Source: Paracyclopina nana (lineage: Eukaryota; Arthropoda; Copepoda; Cyclopoida; Cyclopettidae). Taken from it: a DNA stretch of 64,000 nucleotides. The translations under genes and the position numbers were made by a program. The notes beneath the pieces were generated by a model. That model ran no database searches. It was given only the letters and a program-made list of their open reading frames with translations, and was not told where the DNA came from. The stretch covers positions 1,865,001 to 1,929,000 of the forward strand of contig JAGUCH010000008.1 in assembly GCA_019096065.1 (NCBI GenBank), written 5' to 3'. Positions 27,001-38,300 of the stretch are shown in pieces (the first letter of the stretch is position 1; every line of letters begins with the position of its first letter).

Positions 27001-30000
27001 GATAATAGCCCTCGCGTAGGCACGATTGTGAAAGCCCTAATTTGATGCTAGCTAATTACTACGTCGTTTTCATGGCTTTATAGCTTGCATTTTTCCGGCT
27101 AGTGCCGTAGAAGCTGAAATTGCATCAAAAGAACTGCCTGATCAACCATCACAAATAAAAAGAGCCCTAAAAAGTACATATATTAGGGCATCGCATGTTT
27201 TCTGTTGCATTGAAGAGGCGGTAAATGAGTTTTTTCCTGAGTGAGAATTACTCACATTTGCTGGCACTTTTGTATGGATCGCTATAGTTATATTGAAGAT
27301 TGATTATTTTACTTTGGGAGAGCACGCAACCCTTTACATACTTAATTGCATGAACACGGTTTTTGATCTATTTTTGTACACATGTTCTCAGGTGAAAAGG
27401 CTGAAAAGTGGGAGCCCCAGGTTTCCTCGGTCAAAAATGCCGCTGGAAGCCCAAGACTCACTGCTTTCGAATAATCCACAGCAGGCAGACATGCACAAGT
27501 TCATCAATGAAAAAGCCAAAATATCGCTGTCAAAGGAGAGAAAAGCTGCCCGGACCATGGCAGTCATTGTCACGACCTTCATTGTCTGCTGGCTGCCCTT
27601 TTTCCTCATGTACGTTATCCTGCCATTCTGCAGGACATGCTCACCAAGCCCAAAGGTAAAGTTACTCGCCTCAATTTCAGCTCATGCCACCAGCAAAAAG
27701 GATACAAGTCCCAAGGGACATACAACTATACCATGGCGGGAAATGACAATTGCTTTTCCGCGATTTGTAAAAAGGAACATATATCAATCCATCAATTTGG
27801 TGGTTGAAGAAAACATTCATGATGCCTAAGATTGATTCTGAAAAACCTCCATTATTTTTTAGTGCAACAAAACTTCATCTCATCACTTTGGCTCATTATC
27901 TTACGCGTCTTTGATCGTGGCATGCTTACGGTTGTTATCGCTTCTTATTTTACTGTCATCGCAGCCTCGTCAGTAAATAAGAACAGATAGTGGCTCATTA
28001 TCTTCCGCGTCTTTCATCGTAGCATGGTTGTGGTTGTTATCAGTTCTTATTTACTGACGAGGTTGCGATGTCAGTAAATAAGAAGCGATAACAACCGTAA
28101 CCAAGCCACGATCAAAGACGCGGAAGATAATGAGCCAGTAACCGCAACCATGCTACGATCAAAGACACAGAAGATAATGAGCCTTTGGCGAGTTTTCGGT
28201 AACTTTTAATAGAGGGCGTTCTCATATCGCAGTTTGGTCTAACCAAAACTGATTTTAGTTAAACCACGCTGATTCTGGTTAAACTAAACGCTACAAGAAT
28301 GCTGACTTTTGTCCGGACAAAAGTCAGTTTGGTCTAACCAGTATCAGTTTTGGTTTAACTAAAATGCGATATGAGAACGCCCTTAGTTTTCCAGATTTTT
28401 GAAAGGTGTTCGAGCGATCCCAAGTTTTTGAAAATAATTACCAAGCTTTTTCAATTAAGCAAAAATTTCACATTTCAAGCATTTTTAAAAAGCAGTTGAA
28501 AAACGTTCAGAAATTCTCGAATAGGTTTTGCTCCACAGATCCACAATTTCCGAACAGCACCATTAAAAATCTTTTTATGATCATGGTAATAAAGATGGTA
28601 ACAAAAAGGCAGAGGTACTTAGGTTTTAGGTGAAAAAATGGTATTGGCCTTTTTTCCCTTGTGAACTTAAATCCTGAAGAATGTTGGCCCTAACTACATT
28701 TGCACCATTAATCATTATCACCAAGCATTAAGCAAGTGACTAATGAAATTAAGGCATGTATCGTGAGTGAAATCAAGTGGCAAGTGATGCGCTAATTCCC
28801 CAGCTTACCTGAGTGTGAAAGACTAGTTTACCATTGGAAGTAAGAAGCTTTTTTGCAATCTATGAGACCTCATGGCGTGCGGTGCGCTTACATTTGTCTG
28901 AATTAGGAAAAACAATGTCTGTGGGTGAGAGACGACATTTGCATCAACAGTAAATTATTTCTATGAAAAGATTTAAGACTGGCTCTTGGGCAAGGAAGAG
29001 GAGGCTCCTTGATCAAAGATTTTTTCGTAATGAGTTCCTTCAAAGAGATGAAAAAAACCCAGAATTTTTCACTACACTCCGTTTTTAGAAGTACGAGACG
29101 CCACCGTTAGATGGCGGTCCTGAAAAGATGAGCTACTTACACAATAAATATACATTTAATTGATCATTGTGATTATATTTGGCCATAAGGACTCATCATT
29201 GAATGAAATTCTTGAAACTTGACAAAGAAGCAAAACAGAATTCATGGCCTTCAGCGCTGCTCATTTGAAGTACACGGGTTTTAACTGGAAGTATCAATAC
29301 TTTTTTAATTTTCTGGATCGCAAATAACATTAGATTTCCGTGATTAACTCATTCTAACCTTTCACTCAAACCGAGTAAATCTTTCGCCTTTTACTAAAGA
29401 TTTCCGTGGGTGAGAGGTGCAAATAGAATAGAGACATATTTATATTGGCTTCATTCAATGAAGCTGTTATCTGTTAATTTGTAAAAATTTAGTTCCTAGA
29501 GGGACTCAGGCAGATGGCACTGTGCGCTAAGTGAGGTCATTATCGGGTGACTTGACGCTATATACGCCAAGATGATATCTGGGTGATCGGGCCAAGAAAA
29601 GTCGGGCTGGGGTCCGGCTCGGGCTTTCAAAAAATGACTCGGGTCGGGCAGGGCCTGAACTTTTTCAGGCTTCGGGCTTTTTAGGGCCGGTCAAAAAATG
29701 TTACGGGCTTTTCGGGCCGAGATGAAATCTACTATCTTTCTGGAAAAATCTGAATAAAAATCCCCTATTTACTAAAGGTTATGCAAATGAAGGGTTGAAA
29801 AAATGCCTCTCTTCTTAGTAAATTATGGCAGAAGTAAGCATTTTGCCATCTGAGATGGCACAAGCTTTCAGCCATCTAAACCGCTAGGCGAAATATGGGC
29901 CGATTACCAGTGCCCTATCATCAACAAATATTAATTAGTCCTTTATCATTTGATTTCAGCTAACAGCGTTCATAACCTGGCTGGGTTATGTCAACTCCAC

Positions 30001-30082
30001 CCTCAACCCAATTATCTACACCATATTCAATGTGGACTTTAGGGTGGCGTTCAAAAGAATCATCTCGTGCAGGAGTAACTAA
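24064..30082 (+). CDS. Biogenic-amine GPCR, type-1 tyramine/octopamine receptor-like
   Basis: This is a rhodopsin-type plasma-membrane receptor, most like arthropod TAR1 (Oct-TyR). Exons are 24064-24103, 24536-24810, 24959-25134, 25187-25367, 26637-26864, 27392-27655 and 29960-30082. TM1 contains [23 protein letters not shown]2 contains [21 protein letters not shown]3 contains WLTSDVLCC, whose Asp binds the amine, then ALDRYYAL (DRY). TM4 and the second loop give [13 protein letters not shown], nearly diagnostic for this receptor group. TM5 contains [13 protein letters not shown] with the agonist serines. TM6 contains VCWLPFF and TM7 has [13 protein letters not shown]. The long third intracellular loop is RKR-rich. 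The N-terminus has an NSS and an NGS sequon. The loop between TM6 and TM7 is Cys-rich. AATAAA occurs at 30121. Ligand identity (tyramine versus octopamine) cannot be decided from sequence alone. Confidence 0.92.
25630..25760. repeat. 17-bp minisatellite in a receptor intron
   Basis: Six to seven copies of GTGAGCGCACTTGACGA in tandem, with degeneration at both edges. Each unit contains GTGAGC, which resembles a 5' splice site. The array lies in the intron 25368-26636. Confidence 0.85.
27890..28183. repeat. Nested foldback (large inverted repeat) in a receptor intron
   Basis: A unit starting GGCTCATTATCTT and containing CGTCTTTGATCGTGGCATG occurs twice in direct order (27890 and about 27991), then twice in reverse orientation up to 28183. 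The centre is flanked by TTATTTACTGAC / GTCAGTAAATAA. The whole block can fold into a hairpin of about 290 nt. It is a likely foldback transposon remnant with no coding capacity. Confidence 0.85.
28213..28383. mobile_element. 171-bp MITE with TAG target duplication
   Basis: The ends are inverted copies of AGGGCGTTCTCATATCGCA. The body contains repeated (A)GTTTGGTCTAACCA and its inverse, plus a central TTTTGTCCGGACAAAA palindrome. TAG flanks both ends (28210-28212 and 28384-28386). The superfamily is unassigned. Confidence 0.8.
29098..29417 (+). repeat. Dispersed repeat, copy 1
   Basis: It starts GACGCCACCGTTAGATGGCG and ends with a hairpin (AAATCTTT...AAAGATTT) followed by CCGTGGGTGAGAG. The last part shares a 32-base identical core with the copy at 33.8 kb. 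The middle is diverged. It is in the last receptor intron. Confidence 0.6.
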
Positions 30083-30120
30083 AACTGTATGTGCTGTAGC
30101 ATATCTGTAAAAGATCCTGA

Positions 30121-30126
30121 AATAAA
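30121..30126 (+). terminator. Poly(A) signal of the amine receptor
   Basis: AATAAA lies 39 bp after the receptor stop codon and only 60 bp before the next start codon. Any cleavage site would fall inside the leader of the following gene. Confidence 0.55.
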
Positions 30127-30180
30127 TGTTTACTTTAGAATGCTCGAAACTGGTATCATGATCGAGTGTGTTTGTGCAAA

Positions 30181-31235
30181 ATGTTGAGGCAACTTTTTCT
30201 GCTACTTTTCACGTTTTGCACAACTTTTGTGAAATCGGAGCCCTGCTTCGCTCCCACTGAGCTCAATTTGATACTCATTGGTGCCAACTGTGATGGGACG
30301 CCAAGCATGACAGACTTTGAGTGTGGCAAGGCCATTGATGGAGATCCAAACACAATTTGGCATCCAGCCAGCCAAGATCATCAGTATTTTGAATTGAGAA
30401 CCAAGCGGCCAGTGGCTTTCACATTTATGGAAATTTTGCAGTACAACTGGGTGCACGGCCAAGCCAGAGCCATCGAGTGAGTAACATTGGAAAGCAAAAG
30501 AGTAGCACTTTGTTAATGAATAAATCACCTTGCCAAAGAAAAAAAGGTGTATTTGCAAATATTTTTATTGCAGGGTTGACATGCACAGAGGGCCAAAAAG
30601 CAGGTTTTCCATTTCACTGTGGAAGCCTGACCAATGGGAGAGGGCTGTTTTACCATTTACCGTCACCACCGACCACATCTCCATCAAAGTCACCCAACTC
30701 CACCATGCCATGTTTGGGGGGCTCAGAGAGCTCAAGCTTTTTGGCTGCTACTCAGCTAGCAACAACTTGCCAATTATCAGGCCAGATTTTGAATTGCCAC
30801 CTGATTACTCCGAAACCACGAGAAAACCAGATTACGAGGTAACATTGCTTCTGTCATTGTGAAAGATGTGATTGTAAGCAAGCTGCCACTCTTTAGGGAA
30901 CCACTGGCCATGATCCAGCTGTTATTGGCTCCATTGTTGGTCTCATCATTGGGCTCTTATTTACAACAATCATGTGTGTGCTTTGCTTAATTGCATATTG
31001 TGGCCGAAAGCAGCATCCCACGCAAACACTACTCAATCACGCGAGTTCAAGATCAATAGCAAAGACCAGCTCTTCTGGACTGTCTCATCTCGACTTGGTC
31101 TCGCTCAAGTCCGGAATGTCAGCCAAGTCTGGCAAATCCACGCTCTTGCTGTGCAAAGAAAATGGCGACCAAATTGAGGTCATCACCGAGGTTCACCAAG
31201 AGGAAGAGGAGAAATCTGTGCATGAAATCATTTGA
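30181..31235 (+). CDS. Single-pass membrane protein with discoidin (F5/8C)-like ectodomain
   Basis: Exons are 30181-30476, 30574-30838 and 30897-31235. The start at 30181 gives a signal peptide (MLRQLFLLLFTFCTTFVKSE). Next comes a domain of about 160 residues containing CGKAIDGDPNTIWHPAS, ISIKVTQLHHAMFGGLRELKLFGCY and hydrophobic strands, which resembles F5/8 type C (discoidin) domains that bind carbohydrate or lipid. A transmembrane helix follows (VIGSIVGLIIGLLFTTIMCVLCLIAYC), then a Ser-rich cytoplasmic tail ending in an acidic stretch. The specific orthologue is not recognised. The gene begins 98 bp after the receptor stop and is followed 86 bp later by the next start codon. The family assignment of the ectodomain is by motif only. 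Confidence 0.8.
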
Positions 31236-31262
31236 TAATACATGATGTTGATCCATGCATGC

Positions 31263-31284
31263 GATCACCAATGTTAAGGTGATC
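31263..31284 (+). other. Intercistronic hairpin
   Basis: A perfect 7-bp stem GATCACC / GGTGATC with an 8-nt loop lies in the 86-bp gap between two same-strand genes. A strong acceptor-like pyrimidine tract ending TTCCTTCAG follows, 10 bp before the next ATG. Confidence 0.45.
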
Positions 31285-31321
31285 TTACTACTCAGCATTT
31301 TTTCCTTCAGTTGCACTCGCA

Positions 31322-32631
31322 ATGCGGTCAAGCACAGTAGCTGTTTTACTGCTGCTTTTTGCCAATGTTAGTGCAGCTGAGCAGAACTTTTGCTCGGCTA
31401 AAGATGACTGCGAGTCTGCTTTGACACTGAAGCCACTTTTGGAGGAACCTCCCGAGTTTTTCCATGAGCAAAAGCTATTCTTCATTGAGAGCTCCGGCAG
31501 AGACTTCCTCTTGACCAGGCAAGCTTGTGCAGTGGAATCGGCTGTGCACAATGCGGATCTACCTCAAATTATTGTTGCCATGACTTCACCCACTCTGAAT
31601 GCGCACGGAAACAATGCCACCTTTCAAATTGTCTCCAGATTTGCAGAGACCAAAGTCTTTTTCCGCCACGTGCGAATTGAGCAACTGACTGAAAATGTTA
31701 CCTCCATCTCAAAAATGCTGAGTACTATTGCAGCACCGAAAGTGATCGATTCGCAGGACCCGGTTCAACCCGATGCCCTCAAAACGGTGAATTTCAGGTA
31801 AGCCACGACTTTTTGTTAATTATTTGTTGTTTACGTCGTTATTTGCTAGCTCCATATATTTAGCTTTTTAGTGGGGCGAGTCACGCGATAGTCCGATTGT
31901 TATTCGCGCTTCCTTTATGTTCCTTAACAGTGGCAAAAGCTTGCTAATTTGCTCTATATTTATCTGGCAGTGATGTCATTCGGATCTTTCTGATCCATCG
32001 CTTCGGCGGCTGGTATTCCGATTTGGACATGGTCATCCTCAAGCCCCTGTCCAATTTGGGCAAAAACGTGGTCGCCAGCGACACTGTGGACAGAAATAGT
32101 CCAGACTCCGACTACGGCACCAAAGTTTCCAATGCCATTTTCCACAATGAAGCCGGCCACTTGTTTTTGAAAATGTGCATTGACAGCTACCACAAGACTT
32201 TCAATGGTGATTGGGGAAGTGGGGGCCCCACCTTGTTCCAAAAAGCCTTGAATGCGCTTTGTGGAGAGCACATATCTTGGCCCTTGAATCCGGACTTGCA
32301 GAAGGCGGAAAATTGCCAGGGCATGTCCATTTTGAGCCCCAAGTGAGTAGTGTTAAAAAAATTGCTGCGCTACAATCATGAATCTGGGTTTTTTTCAAGG
32401 ATTTTCTATCCCTACCCTTGGACTGAGGCTCCGTTGCTGTTTGAAAACAAACCAGATGCACAGTGGGAAGATGAGTTCAAAAAGTCCCATACCGTCCACT
32501 TTTATGCTACATCGAACAACAGGCATAAGAAAGTGATGCAGAGGAAGTATTATGGCAAAGCAGTACCAGCTTATGTCTATTTGGGCATCAAAACTTGTCC
32601 CCTTTCATATAACAGTGAAAAGTACTTCTAA
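31322..32631 (+). CDS. Alpha-1,4-galactosyltransferase-like glycosyltransferase (DXD)
   Basis: Exons are 31322-31797, 31971-32342 and 32400-32631. The protein resembles the A4GALT / alpha-1,4-N-acetylglucosaminyltransferase family, Golgi type-II membrane enzymes that transfer a sugar from UDP-sugar to glycolipid or glycan. Landmarks are a hydrophobic N-terminus (STVAVLLLLFANVSA), FFIESSGRDFLLTRQACAVESA, then DVIRIFLIHRFGGWYSDLDMVILKPL with the DXD metal-binding motif, and a C-terminal block NGDWGSGGPTLFQKAL followed by a HFYATSNN region. Length (about 360 residues) and motif order fit the family. The exact acceptor is unknown; insect members act on N-acetylgalactosaminyl glycolipids. AATAAA overlaps the stop codon (about 32630). 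Confidence 0.88.
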
Positions 32632-32796
32632 TAAATACTAATGAGCAAATTAAGCATTTGCATTTAGCATTACCTCCATGAAGGTAGAAATGCAGTATTT
32701 ATTGCAATCTTGGCTACGCATCTGCAGGCTATAATTTAACACTGCCTTTCGTTACTATACTTCTTATCCAGTCATGTTATATGGGTTAATGGGGAA

Positions 32797-32984
32797 GTGA
32801 GCCGATCCTTGCGGTACTGCAATACAAGGCCAACTCGTGAAAGATCCGGAGCAAGCTCCCGACGATCTCTCCCCTGACAAAAATCAGTTTAATATCGAAG
32901 AGGACACATGGTCCTCGTATCAGATATTAAGCTGATAAGAACAGATACTACACTTTGATCTTAGCCAAAAGGCCGAGAAGCGAT
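32797..32984 (-). ncRNA. U2 spliceosomal snRNA
   Basis: The minus strand begins ATCGCTTCTCGGCCTTTTGG, the invariant U2 5' end. It continues with the branch-point recognition sequence GTGTAGTATCTG, stem-loop II, the Sm site region (CTGATTTTTGTC), and stem-loops III and IV ending in TTGTATTGCAGTACCGCAAGG. Length of about 188 nt matches metazoan U2. It looks complete. U2 base-pairs with intron branch points in the spliceosome. No proximal sequence element was confidently identified upstream. Confidence 0.96.
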
Positions 32985-35314
32985 ACTGAATAAAACTGTG
33001 CTGCACAATCTAACTCTGTTCACCGGACTAGCCAGCTTTGAGCCAAAAAACTACTCGGTGAAGTAAAAGAGTCAAAATTCATTATTGAAGCTGTAAATTC
33101 AAGTTAGAATTCAAAATCATGCATTTTTTCGGTTTTATTTGCTTTTTGATTTAAACTAAAGATGTTTAAGAATATTTCACTAAATGATACTTTTTAGAGA
33201 GATAGACATTAGGTGGCGCCCTCACTTGACTAAACCTGGCAACTCTGCAACTACTGAGAGTGTTGAGCATGCTGCACCAGCGCCCCCAAGCGGCCAAGCC
33301 TGGCAGCTCCGTACAGAAAGCTGAAACAAAAATGTACACAAAGGCTGAAAAAGTGAATAAAAGAGGCTCTTCTCAATCTAAAATCTGCTGCGTTTGTCTG
33401 CATGCAAGTGGTGGAAATCATTGCTGCAGCTCAATTGAAATAAGGCTTAATGAAATATCCTTCATCAGACATTCCTTTTTCATCTACAGAGCCAGGTATT
33501 ATCAGCTCTCTTAATGCTAGACGCCAACGTTAGGTGGCGTGGAGGGTAAATTTGTGAGATAGGCAAGCATACTTAAGCCATTTACTTACATATGAAATAG
33601 TCAAATGATTCATCTTTTACTTGACTTCCAAATAAGCCTACTTGAGCTATTGCAATTGAATTCGCCTATTTGGCCCTCATGTGGCTGAAAGTCTTTCTAC
33701 CACTGAATTGAACACAGAACTTGCCAGAGGAGGGTTTGAACTAGGAGGAAAACTGGCCACTATTCATTATAACTCAAGTTTTTCACTCAATACGTATAAA
33801 TCTTTCGCCTTTTACTAAAGATTTCCGTGTGTGAGAGACACCAATTGAGACTTAACTTATTTCTCTAGGCTTCATATTTGAAGCTAACAATATTAAAATA
33901 CAAATAATAAAACCTTATATGTGTTAAGTATATGGAATGCCCATCTTTACAATCTGCTAACAAATGGATCCAGAGTAAACTATATGGGGCATTTTTGTTA
34001 TTTGAATGATTTTGGCTTAGTGCTGCTTCCCTGCATGCTCCATTCTATTTAGAAGTGTGAAACAAGTTTTAGAACATGGCTTATTATGTTATGAACTAAC
34101 AGAATTAAGCAATGTCTCATTAAAAAGGTGAGCAAATTTGCTCTAATTGCATGAATATATTTACAGCAAGCATTATATCAGAAGGTGAGGAATATATCTC
34201 ATAAATGAAATTTAGTGTATGATTGGTACCATTAGGAACCTTCAGAAATTGGCTTATACAGCGATATTTCACGCTATATAGCCGGGGTATTGGCATCAGT
34301 TTTCAACTAGCAATAACACCACCTCTCTATTCGATCATTGGTTAGTGTATCGCCACTGCGCAAAGTTACTGAAATTTTGGAGCTGTAACAGTGATACTCA
34401 ACACACAACTCATACTACTTTTGTCTCCACGAAATTTCAAGTAAAATCCTGCATTTTTTGACTAAAAAAGCTCCATGATTCACTTTCATTGATGGTTTTA
34501 GGTATTTCTGAATCCTTTTCAACCTAAAAACCGAGAATTTTATTTAGCAAACTCTCCGTCTAAAATAGGGGCGCCAAGTCACGATTGAATGATGATGCGC
34601 CACCTTGCGGTAGCTTTAGGAACTACATAACAACAACAAAAACGTTTTGCGCTGTGAATCGAAGCAAATTGGCTGTAAAGCAAAATTCTCTGGTATCCTC
34701 TTTGCAAATGCATGCTTTGTCATTTCATTTGCAACAGAATGCTTACTTTAGGATCTTTTCATCAAAAAAGTATGAAAAAGTCTTCGTTTAAATGCTTAAA
34801 GAAGCTGTCTATTTTGATTCACTTAAATCTTGCTATGCAATTTTGCTTATTGTGTTTATGTGTGGGGGGGAGACACATAAAATACAATGTTGATCTGATG
34901 CAGCACTGTTGAGGTCATCAAGGCTTCTTCAAGGGTTCTATGATGAAGCCCAAATCCAATAATTGTGGATTCATCAAACAGAAGGTCCAGTAGAGCATGA
35001 AGCTCTTTGTGTACTGCTCCATGATGCAGCAGCAATGCTGTGACTTCATGCTGAGATGGATTGTGGAGAATATTGAGCAATATCGATTAATTCTTTATTT
35101 TCTTAAGAAAACTTCATAGTGTGTGTATGGTGAGCAACAGGTTAATCAAACAAAGTAACTCACTAATTAACTGGGTTTGTAGCAGCAAGAGTTGTTCCCT
35201 TCATAATGAAGGATTTTTGAAAGCTCTCTTGCCAATTTGAACAGAATGAAAAACAGCAGGTCATGCAGCACAATATGAATGTCGTCAGTCTTAGGGAGCC
35301 AATCCCACCTACAA
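32985..35314. other. Non-coding region between U2 and Dispatched
   Basis: No credible exon is visible. It holds the U2 promoter side, the second dispersed repeat copy (33520-33840), several AGGTGGCG motifs and, at 35094-35099 on the minus strand, an AATAAA that probably ends the Dispatched transcript. Confidence 0.45.
33520..33840 (+). repeat. Dispersed repeat, copy 2
   Basis: It starts GACGCCAACGTTAGGTGGCG and ends with the same AAATCTTT...AAAGATTT hairpin and GTGTGAGAG as copy 1 at 29.1-29.4 kb. Length (about 320 bp) and end sequences agree while the middle has drifted, so these are two old copies of one short interspersed family. Confidence 0.6.
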
Positions 35315-38300
35315 CTAAGCTTTGACTGATCTCATTGGAAGCCAAATGTCTGGCACATCTGGTGTCTTGTTGGGCAAAATGGGATTGGGGTCATATCTGT
35401 CATCTGTGTACAGAATGGTTTCAGTGCTATGGGACAGTGGGTGTCTACTGTAAGAATGATATCTGGGACTGGGCCTTGGGTCCACATAATAAATATCTGG
35501 AGTTACTGAATCCACATGATTCCTTGAACGGGGTAAAGTCTGCCTAATGTTAGCTGATTCGAAGCCAGGAGTTGACTCTGCATCCAGAAACAGTTGATCT
35601 GGATCTATGACAAGCATGTTGCCCAGGGATTGGCTCAGAATTGTTCTTGGCTTGGGCAGAGGTGGGGTTCTTGCCCTGTAAGTGTGTCTGTAAGTGTGCT
35701 CATCAGTGACAACTGTGATGAGGTCCTCATCTGGTGCCAGCTTCCTCTTGCTCCTCTTCATTGAGTTGCTCCTTTCATGGCAGCTCTTGGATCTATTCCA
35801 TCGGGCAGTACTGGTCACTTGGCATATCAACTCTTCTTCAGTGGTCATAGTTGACTCTTGATGATGATTCACTTCTTGATCCATATTGGCAGCCATTGGC
35901 AGGCTTTTTTGCCTGGATCTCCTCCTTCTTCTGGAAGCAGCCACATGTTCAGCTATGACCACTGGAGGATCTCTATAAGGTGGAGCAACATCAAATTTCC
36001 TCGGCATAGGCACTGGAGGCCCCTCAGAAGTGTAAGCAGGTGGGCTATTATATGTCATGGTGTAAATAAAATTATCTTGCAGTTCATAAGCATGTGGGGG
36101 AGGAGGTGGCGGATTGTTGTCATCCGCATAATAGTAGTAATTTGGCTGACCAACTTCTTCGCTGGCCTTTAGAGGATTCTTGATGATTGATTTGATGGGC
36201 TTGTGATGATTTGGCACAACAACTGATGGCACTGGGGTAGACAAGTCAATTTCAATGGCCTCCATTTGCAGCTGCATTGGTACTAATTCAATGACAGTAC
36301 CAGAGCTTCCAGACCTTCTGATCTTTTGATTCAAGTCCACTACTGGCCTTCTGGAGCAGACTGGATCAGCCCTGATTGTTGGGCTGTCACTGTGAACAAT
36401 AGCAGTTTCGAACAGTTGATTCGTGACTACATGCTCAGGCTTATCAAATTCTGGAGGTGGGGCTGATGACTCAATTTCATGATTGTTGTGTATGTGGGGA
36501 GGTGGAGAAGGTGTAGCCTCGCCTGGTGATGGGCTTCTGTCCAATTCTTGAGGCTCTGGTAGGTGCACATCATCTTCTTGGCATATGATAGGATTTCTCC
36601 TGGGTATAGGCAGGGTCACCCTGCCATCCAGAAGGTCCTCTTTGTCCAAGTTCCTATGCTTGAAGACATCATCAGAGATGCTCATGGAGGACCTTAACAT
36701 GCCTGTCTTAGATGATGTATAAGGGGGGTTAACTTGGGCAGCAATTGTGGTGACGAAACTGCTGTTTGAGCCTGACACATGAGTAATTGTGCTTTCAGCA
36801 GATGCAAAGGTCTTCATTGTTGTATGCTCATTTTTTCTTGAATCTTCATGTAATTGTTGTACTGGATAAGGATTTTCATCGACTTGAGTATTTTCCAGCT
36901 CGGCCTCTTCTATTGGAGCTGACTCCTTCAGAATCACTTTGGGCTGCCAGGTTTCCCTCTGGGCCTTGTTTGCTTTCAACCTTTGGCCACAACAAGTCTC
37001 TTCTGGGATGCTATCAGATGTAAAGGTAGTTGGACCTATAATTCTGAGAAATGCTTGCAAGAAAAAGGTTGCAAAGACCCAAGATGTGCTCATTAAAACA
37101 ATGATGAAAGTTCCTATCTGGATATAAGCCAGGACTTTAGAAGGGAGGAGACAAAGGCCAGGTAAGATGGTGGTAAAAGCAGCCATGGTCACCGGGCCTC
37201 CGATATTTGCTAGGGAGTACACCACACATGCCTCTTTGTCAGGCTGGCCTTCAACAAGCCTGGCCTTGGTAGCAGCTGCCTGCTTGAACATCACCCCATA
37301 ATGCAGGGTAAAGTCGACACTTAATCCAATTGCCAAAGTGATAGCCACTGACTCTAGGATATTGAGCTTCCACCCCAGGAACACCAGGATAGCCATTGAG
37401 ACAAAGATTGTAGATGAGATCGTGAGTACAGCAAGAAAACTGAGCCCAAAATTGAGAGTGCAGGCAAAAATGACAATCACAGCTATGCCCATGGCCAGGC
37501 CAATGGCAGACAGGGTGTCTGTCAGCAATGAGCTCTGCACATCATAGAAGCCCAGGTGGCTGAGAAAGAAGCCATTTCTCAAGGGAGCTGGTGCAGTCTG
37601 TATCACAGTAGAGAACCATTCATTGACTGAAGTGTAGAAGGCCTTCATGTCGGCATGGCTGAAGCTGAAGGTCACATTGGAGTCATACTCAACTATGATG
37701 GCCTCCACGCGGTTGGAGGTGATGTTGAACTTGGGCCCGGCCACACCAGGCCTCCAAAAGTCAGTGGGAGTGGCATAGAGGTCGCCAATGGCCAGAAGGA
37801 GGCACTTTTCAAAAATGGGAGTGGTATAGGGGAACATAGAGGCCTGGCAACAGGGTGCCCTGTCTTTGCCTGTCAGCTCATCCTTGCACCTGCGCTCCAT
37901 CCACTCCTTGAAGGTCTCCATGAAACAGTTGGACAGCAAAGGCCCCAAAGTGGGCTTGTAAAAAGGCTGCTTCCTGGCCTGCTCACAAAACCTCAACATC
38001 CACTTCTGAGAGTCTGCACTCGTGATGTCAAAGTCCCTGTCATAAATCAGCTGACCTTTATCACTAGGATTCAAATGGCTGCCCATGTCCACTGGCTGGA
38101 TGCCCCAAATGAACCTTAGGGGCATTTTGTAGCTGATATCTTGCTGCTCATCTTTTTCAAAGCCAAAAAATCTCTTGTAGACCAGGTCATACTTTTCAAA
38201 AATGTGGTTGGCCTTGAAGAGCTGAAATTGCTCTTGGTCAGGTAGGTTGAGCTTGGGATAATAGAAGACCACCATGAGGGAGGCCACCACCAGACTGCCT

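Noticed and set aside
29590..29720. GC-rich CGGGC/GGGCTTT tract as a CpG promoter
   Set aside because: It is a run of degenerate GGGCT/CGGGC repeats inside the last receptor intron. Low-complexity repeat is the simpler reading.
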